DNA from: Sphaerolaimus hirsutus
Taxonomy: Eukaryota > Nematoda > Chromadorea > Monhysterida > Sphaerolaimidae
Assembly: GCA_964036195.1 (NCBI GenBank)
Contig: OZ038460.1
Coordinates: 19,121,526-19,185,525 of the forward strand
Reading direction: 5' to 3'
Length of the DNA: 64,000 bases
A program made the translations under genes and the position numbers. The notes under the pieces are model-generated. The model worked only from the letters and a program-made list of their open reading frames with translations, did no database searches and had not been told where the DNA came from. Positions within the stretch are counted from its first letter, which is position 1; each line of letters starts with the position of its first letter. Of the stretch, positions 60,895 through 64,000 are shown piece by piece.

Positions 60895-62505
60895 ATTTAG
60901 ACGCCCCCACTAGATTTCGAATAACTTGTCACTGGGTAGACGGATTAACGTCAAATTTTAGGTCAACATTAACAACTATATAGGAAAGGATCCTTGAAAA
61001 TATGGCTCCGATAGCTCCACTCGTTCTCAAGTTATACATGCAAACGCGTAATTGTCACTACCAACACCTTGTGACGATAGGCATTGAGCGATAAAAACGC
61101 ACAATAACCGAGACCATACGTTTTGCCCATACGGCGTATTGCACATGGGAATTAGTTGCACAATGTTTTCGCTGTGTTGCACAAAGCTAATATTGCACAT
61201 ATGCGCCAACAATTGCACATGGCCAAACAACGATTGCACATATATGGCGAGTGTCAAGTGGCACAAATTGCACATGGCACCAGTAAATTCCCCATAATGC
61301 AAAGTATGCAGCAGTGAAATCAAAGGGATCAGTAAGTATTTAGGTGTCTGTGCAAATAGGTGCATAGATAAGTTAATAAATTTGGTAAATATGCTCTCTG
61401 TATGTGATTGGTATGTATGCACACACTAGTTGACAACTGAAATTTTCAAATCTGATTAATCTGTTTTGAACTCATTGAGTTTACCATAGTGAATCATTTT
61501 TAATATCTGTGAACAGTATTGTAATTGCACACACCTGTTTACTAACAGAAGTAAACTCAATTTGTTTAAAACAGATTTATCAGCATTGGAATTTTCAGTT
61601 GTCAACTAAATAGTATGTCTAGGGCCATATATTTGGTATATTTGGTGACAATGGCTATTACTGGCTATCATTTGGAATGGCTTCTCATCTATTGATATTC
61701 CCTTCAGAGAATTTCAAATAAAAATGAGACTCAGTTCCGCTCAAGCAATGAAAAATCCAAATGGCAAACAAATCAGCCAACTGAAATTTATAGTTTTTCA
61801 ATCAACCCCAAATACAACAGTGACAGATAGTGCCAATGGCCATGAATATGTGTGTAATAAGTATAATTGACACTACTATGCAATGAAGGGCAGCTGTGTT
61901 TTTGCATTAACTTGCATTATTGTAAATACTGTGAATTTTGACCCTCCACATTTGCACCAATTGCACATGGACACAGACAATTGCACATGAAGCCTGTGCA
62001 TACTTTGTGTTATGGCAAATTGATACCCATTTTGGGGGTGAATCTTTGCCCGCCATGGGGAATCTTATGTCCCCATGTGCAATTTATAAATTTGTGCAAA
62101 GCGCTGCACTTATGGGAGGTTTATTACAAATGTGCCATCAGCGGTTATGGGGAATTGGCAATTCCCCCAATAACCAGTGCAAAATTGATGTGATGTGCAC
62201 GGACTCACAAAATGCAACAAATTATCACTCAATGTAATCACCACTCTTATCAATAGCCAACTGCAACCGGTCTGAGTTTTATCTGCAGCTTCTGTTTTGT
62301 CTATGTGTATTGCCATGAGGTGGTAGTAAAGCGACAATTATTAGTGTTTATGTGAAAAACTTGAGAACAGGTGGAGCTATCGCAGCCATATTTTCAGGGA
62401 TTTTTCCTTATTTAGTTGTCAGTGTTGACCTAAAATTTGACGTTAATCCGACCACCCAGTGACAAGTTATTTGAAATCTAGAGGGGGCGTCTAAATTGCC
62501 GCACC
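60895..62505 (+). mobile_element. TIR element with about 120-bp ends, nested in the composite
   Basis: TTTAGACGCCCCCACTAGATTTCGAATAACTTGTCACTGGG is answered by CCCAGTGACAAGTTATTTGAAATCTAGAGGGGGCGTCTAAA; the match runs on through the GACGTTAATCC and GGAGCTATCG blocks. No transposase recognised. Confidence 0.82.
61412..61630 (+). mobile_element. Inverted-repeat element, CACACACTAGTTGACAACTG family
   Basis: TGCACACACTAGTTGACAACTGAAATTTTC .. AATTTTCAGTTGTCAACTAAATAGTATGTCTAGGGCC with a further complementary AACTCATTGAGTTTAC/AAGTAAACTCAATTTG pair. Confidence 0.78.
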
Positions 62506-62835
62506 CTGTATATAGCATCAATGAATAGTGAAATGGTAAAATGCAGCATATAAAACATGTAAAGATATGAATGAAACAAAAAGGAATGAGCATTTGACTT
62601 TAAGGGGAAATACAGCATTTGAAACGTGTAAAAAATAGGTATGAAACAAAAATCAATCAGCATTTGAAGTATAGCACTAAATGGCATTTGAAGTGTGTAA
62701 AATGAGTGGTATGACAAAAAGACATGATGGCATTTGAACTGTAGCACAGTAGCATTTGAAACGGTGTATTTCAGCATTTGAACTGTGCATTTTCCTAGCA
62801 TTTGAAACGGCTAGCATTTGAAACGGTGCACCCTC

Positions 62836-63493
62836 AAAGATTCAGGATTTTTATCTTTGGAAGACATTTTTGGGCCTTTTCAACTTTTCTGTATTTTGAC
62901 GTGATTCAGCGAGAAGTTGTGATGGAGTGACCTTTTATATAACACTGCATGGGTGTGTTATAGTGATGGCAATATTTGTGTAAATGGATGCCGTTTTTAG
63001 TATTTTGGAAAAGTAGTATCAAAATCTCCGACTTTATCCCCGCAAAAATTTGTATTTAGATTTCAATAAAGTTGGAACCTGGAAAGTTTGTATCAATTTC
63101 TTTATTGTCTTATTATTACTTATTCTTATCTTATCTACCTTATTATCTATCTAAATCTATCTACCTATTCTATAGGCTATATTATTCTTTTTTAAATCAG
63201 TAGTCTGGGTTTCTCACTAATGTTTTTTTTAAATCAAAAAAAATAATAGTGATTTTACTGAATGCTATATTTTACGTTGAATGTTACCGTATTCTGATGA
63301 ACAAAGTCACATTCAGTAATTGTGCACCAAATTCACCCACTCTAAAAATGTGTTAAGTCCGGTTTGTATTACTTCACAAATAGAAAAAATTAAATAAATA
63401 TAAACTTTCAATTTTTATTTTCCATGGTTATTCGTTCCGTGTGTGTGATACCTAAAATCGACATAATTCTATGTGAGGTTAGCAATTATGTTA
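62836..63493. other. Intergenic AT-rich sequence
   Basis: No coding pattern or element ends recognised; TTATTATCTATC-like low complexity near 63100-63180. Confidence 0.5.
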
Positions 63494-63919
63494 CCGTATT
63501 TCCTCGAAATACCCCCAGGGGGGTTTATTTTTTCAGAGTGAGAATTTTGAGGGGGGGTTAAACGAGGGGGGAGGGTTATTTTGAGGGGGGGTTAATTATT
63601 TCGCCTGAAATTTTTTGAAAACCAAGTACTAAATTGTCGTCTGAAACGCACGCAGACGTCGAAAATGCAACAAAAATAGCCATTTATAAGACTCTAAAGA
63701 CTTGTATAAGTGTGTAGACGTATAATCACTGTTCTCACATATAATAACAGAGTCATCGTTTGTAACGTGTGTTTTGCATTAACCAGATGACAAACCGCAG
63801 CCTTTGTCATTTACGTTCTCTATACACTAAATTTGAGGGGGGGGGTATAAGTTCATAGTGTCCATTTTGAGGGGGGGGGGGGTATTTCGAGGGGAGGGGG
63901 GTATTTCAAGGAAATACGG
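63494..63919 (+). mobile_element. TA-target MITE (CCGTATTTCCTCG family)
   Basis: CCGTATTTCCTCGAAATACCCCC .. GGTATTTCAAGGAAATACGG with TA flanks, 426 bp. The core is GTCGTCTGAAACGCACGCAGACGTCG, the reverse of the 5998-6437 core. Confidence 0.9.
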
Positions 63920-64000
63920 TATTATCATTTTGCTGACTGTAAGATGACATTCTATTGTGCAAATTCAAATTGTATTGTTGGTTTCCCATTCAAAAATGCG

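Larger units (their letters stand above)
60290..62835 (+). mobile_element. Composite foldback: ATTTGAA-repeat arms around a nested TIR element
   Basis: The left arm (60290-60500) repeats TTCAAATGC/CACTTCAAATACCA and the right arm (62595-62835) repeats the complement GCATTTGAAACG/GCATTTGAAGTG. Inside is a second inverted pair (about 60895-61020 with about 62370-62505). The centre holds TTGCACATGG units. Confidence 0.75.

Noticed and set aside
61027-61422. 131-residue - strand frame rich in Cys, Asn and His
   Set aside because: Built largely from TTGCACATGG repeat units in the composite foldback; no family match.

Overview
The window is nuclear DNA from an animal. It holds two intron-rich protein genes, both on the + strand, set in an unusually dense field of small inverted-repeat transposons. 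The species cannot be named from the sequence. A complete FERM-kinase-FAT focal adhesion kinase points to a metazoan or close holozoan relative, and the many short MITE-like elements resemble an invertebrate genome. No bacterial, organellar, tRNA, rRNA or CRISPR signal was seen.

Gene 1 (11422-32608, +) is a focal adhesion kinase (FAK/PTK2 family). I could chain 22 coding exons by matching splice phases, giving about 1235 residues: an N-terminal FERM domain (exons 1-7), a linker with the tyrosine equivalent to human Y397 (exon 8), a complete tyrosine kinase domain (exons 9-13), a long low-complexity linker (exons 14-19) and a C-terminal FAT domain (exons 20-22). Exon 14 is the only uncertain link. 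Gene 2 (36922-45481, +) is UBA2/SAE2, the catalytic subunit of the SUMO-activating enzyme. Its 14 exons give 638 residues, close to the 640 of human UBA2. The genes are not known to act together; they are neighbours.

Layout: 1-11.4 kb is intergenic and mostly repeats (hAT-like elements, a TA-target MITE with C/G-rich arms, a tandem pair of foldback elements at 3.3-4.8 kb, and a GAAACAGGGTATCTCC array at 10.2-10.7 kb). 11.4-32.6 kb is FAK, whose introns carry many elements. 33.8-36.9 kb is intergenic. 36.9-45.5 kb is UBA2. 45.5-64 kb has no intact gene and is almost all nested transposons, one of them carrying a broken BEL/Pao reverse-transcriptase fragment.

The main structural discovery is an inverted duplication. 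The last part of FAK (30489-33843, including part of exon 20 and all of exons 21-22) recurs on the - strand at 50051-57134, with UBA2 lying between the arms. The duplicated FAT exons are intact and, where I compared them by eye, differ only at synonymous sites. Transposons are present in one arm and absent from the other. These empty sites define element ends and, for one element, an exact 8-bp target duplication. The second notable item is UBA2 intron 4: the whole intron is a foldback transposon whose ends supply both splice sites, leaving three extra residues just before the catalytic cysteine. Several hAT-like elements share AGGGTT-type ends and 8-bp target duplications but have quite different simple-repeat interiors. 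All coordinates were derived by hand and may be off by a base or two at element edges.
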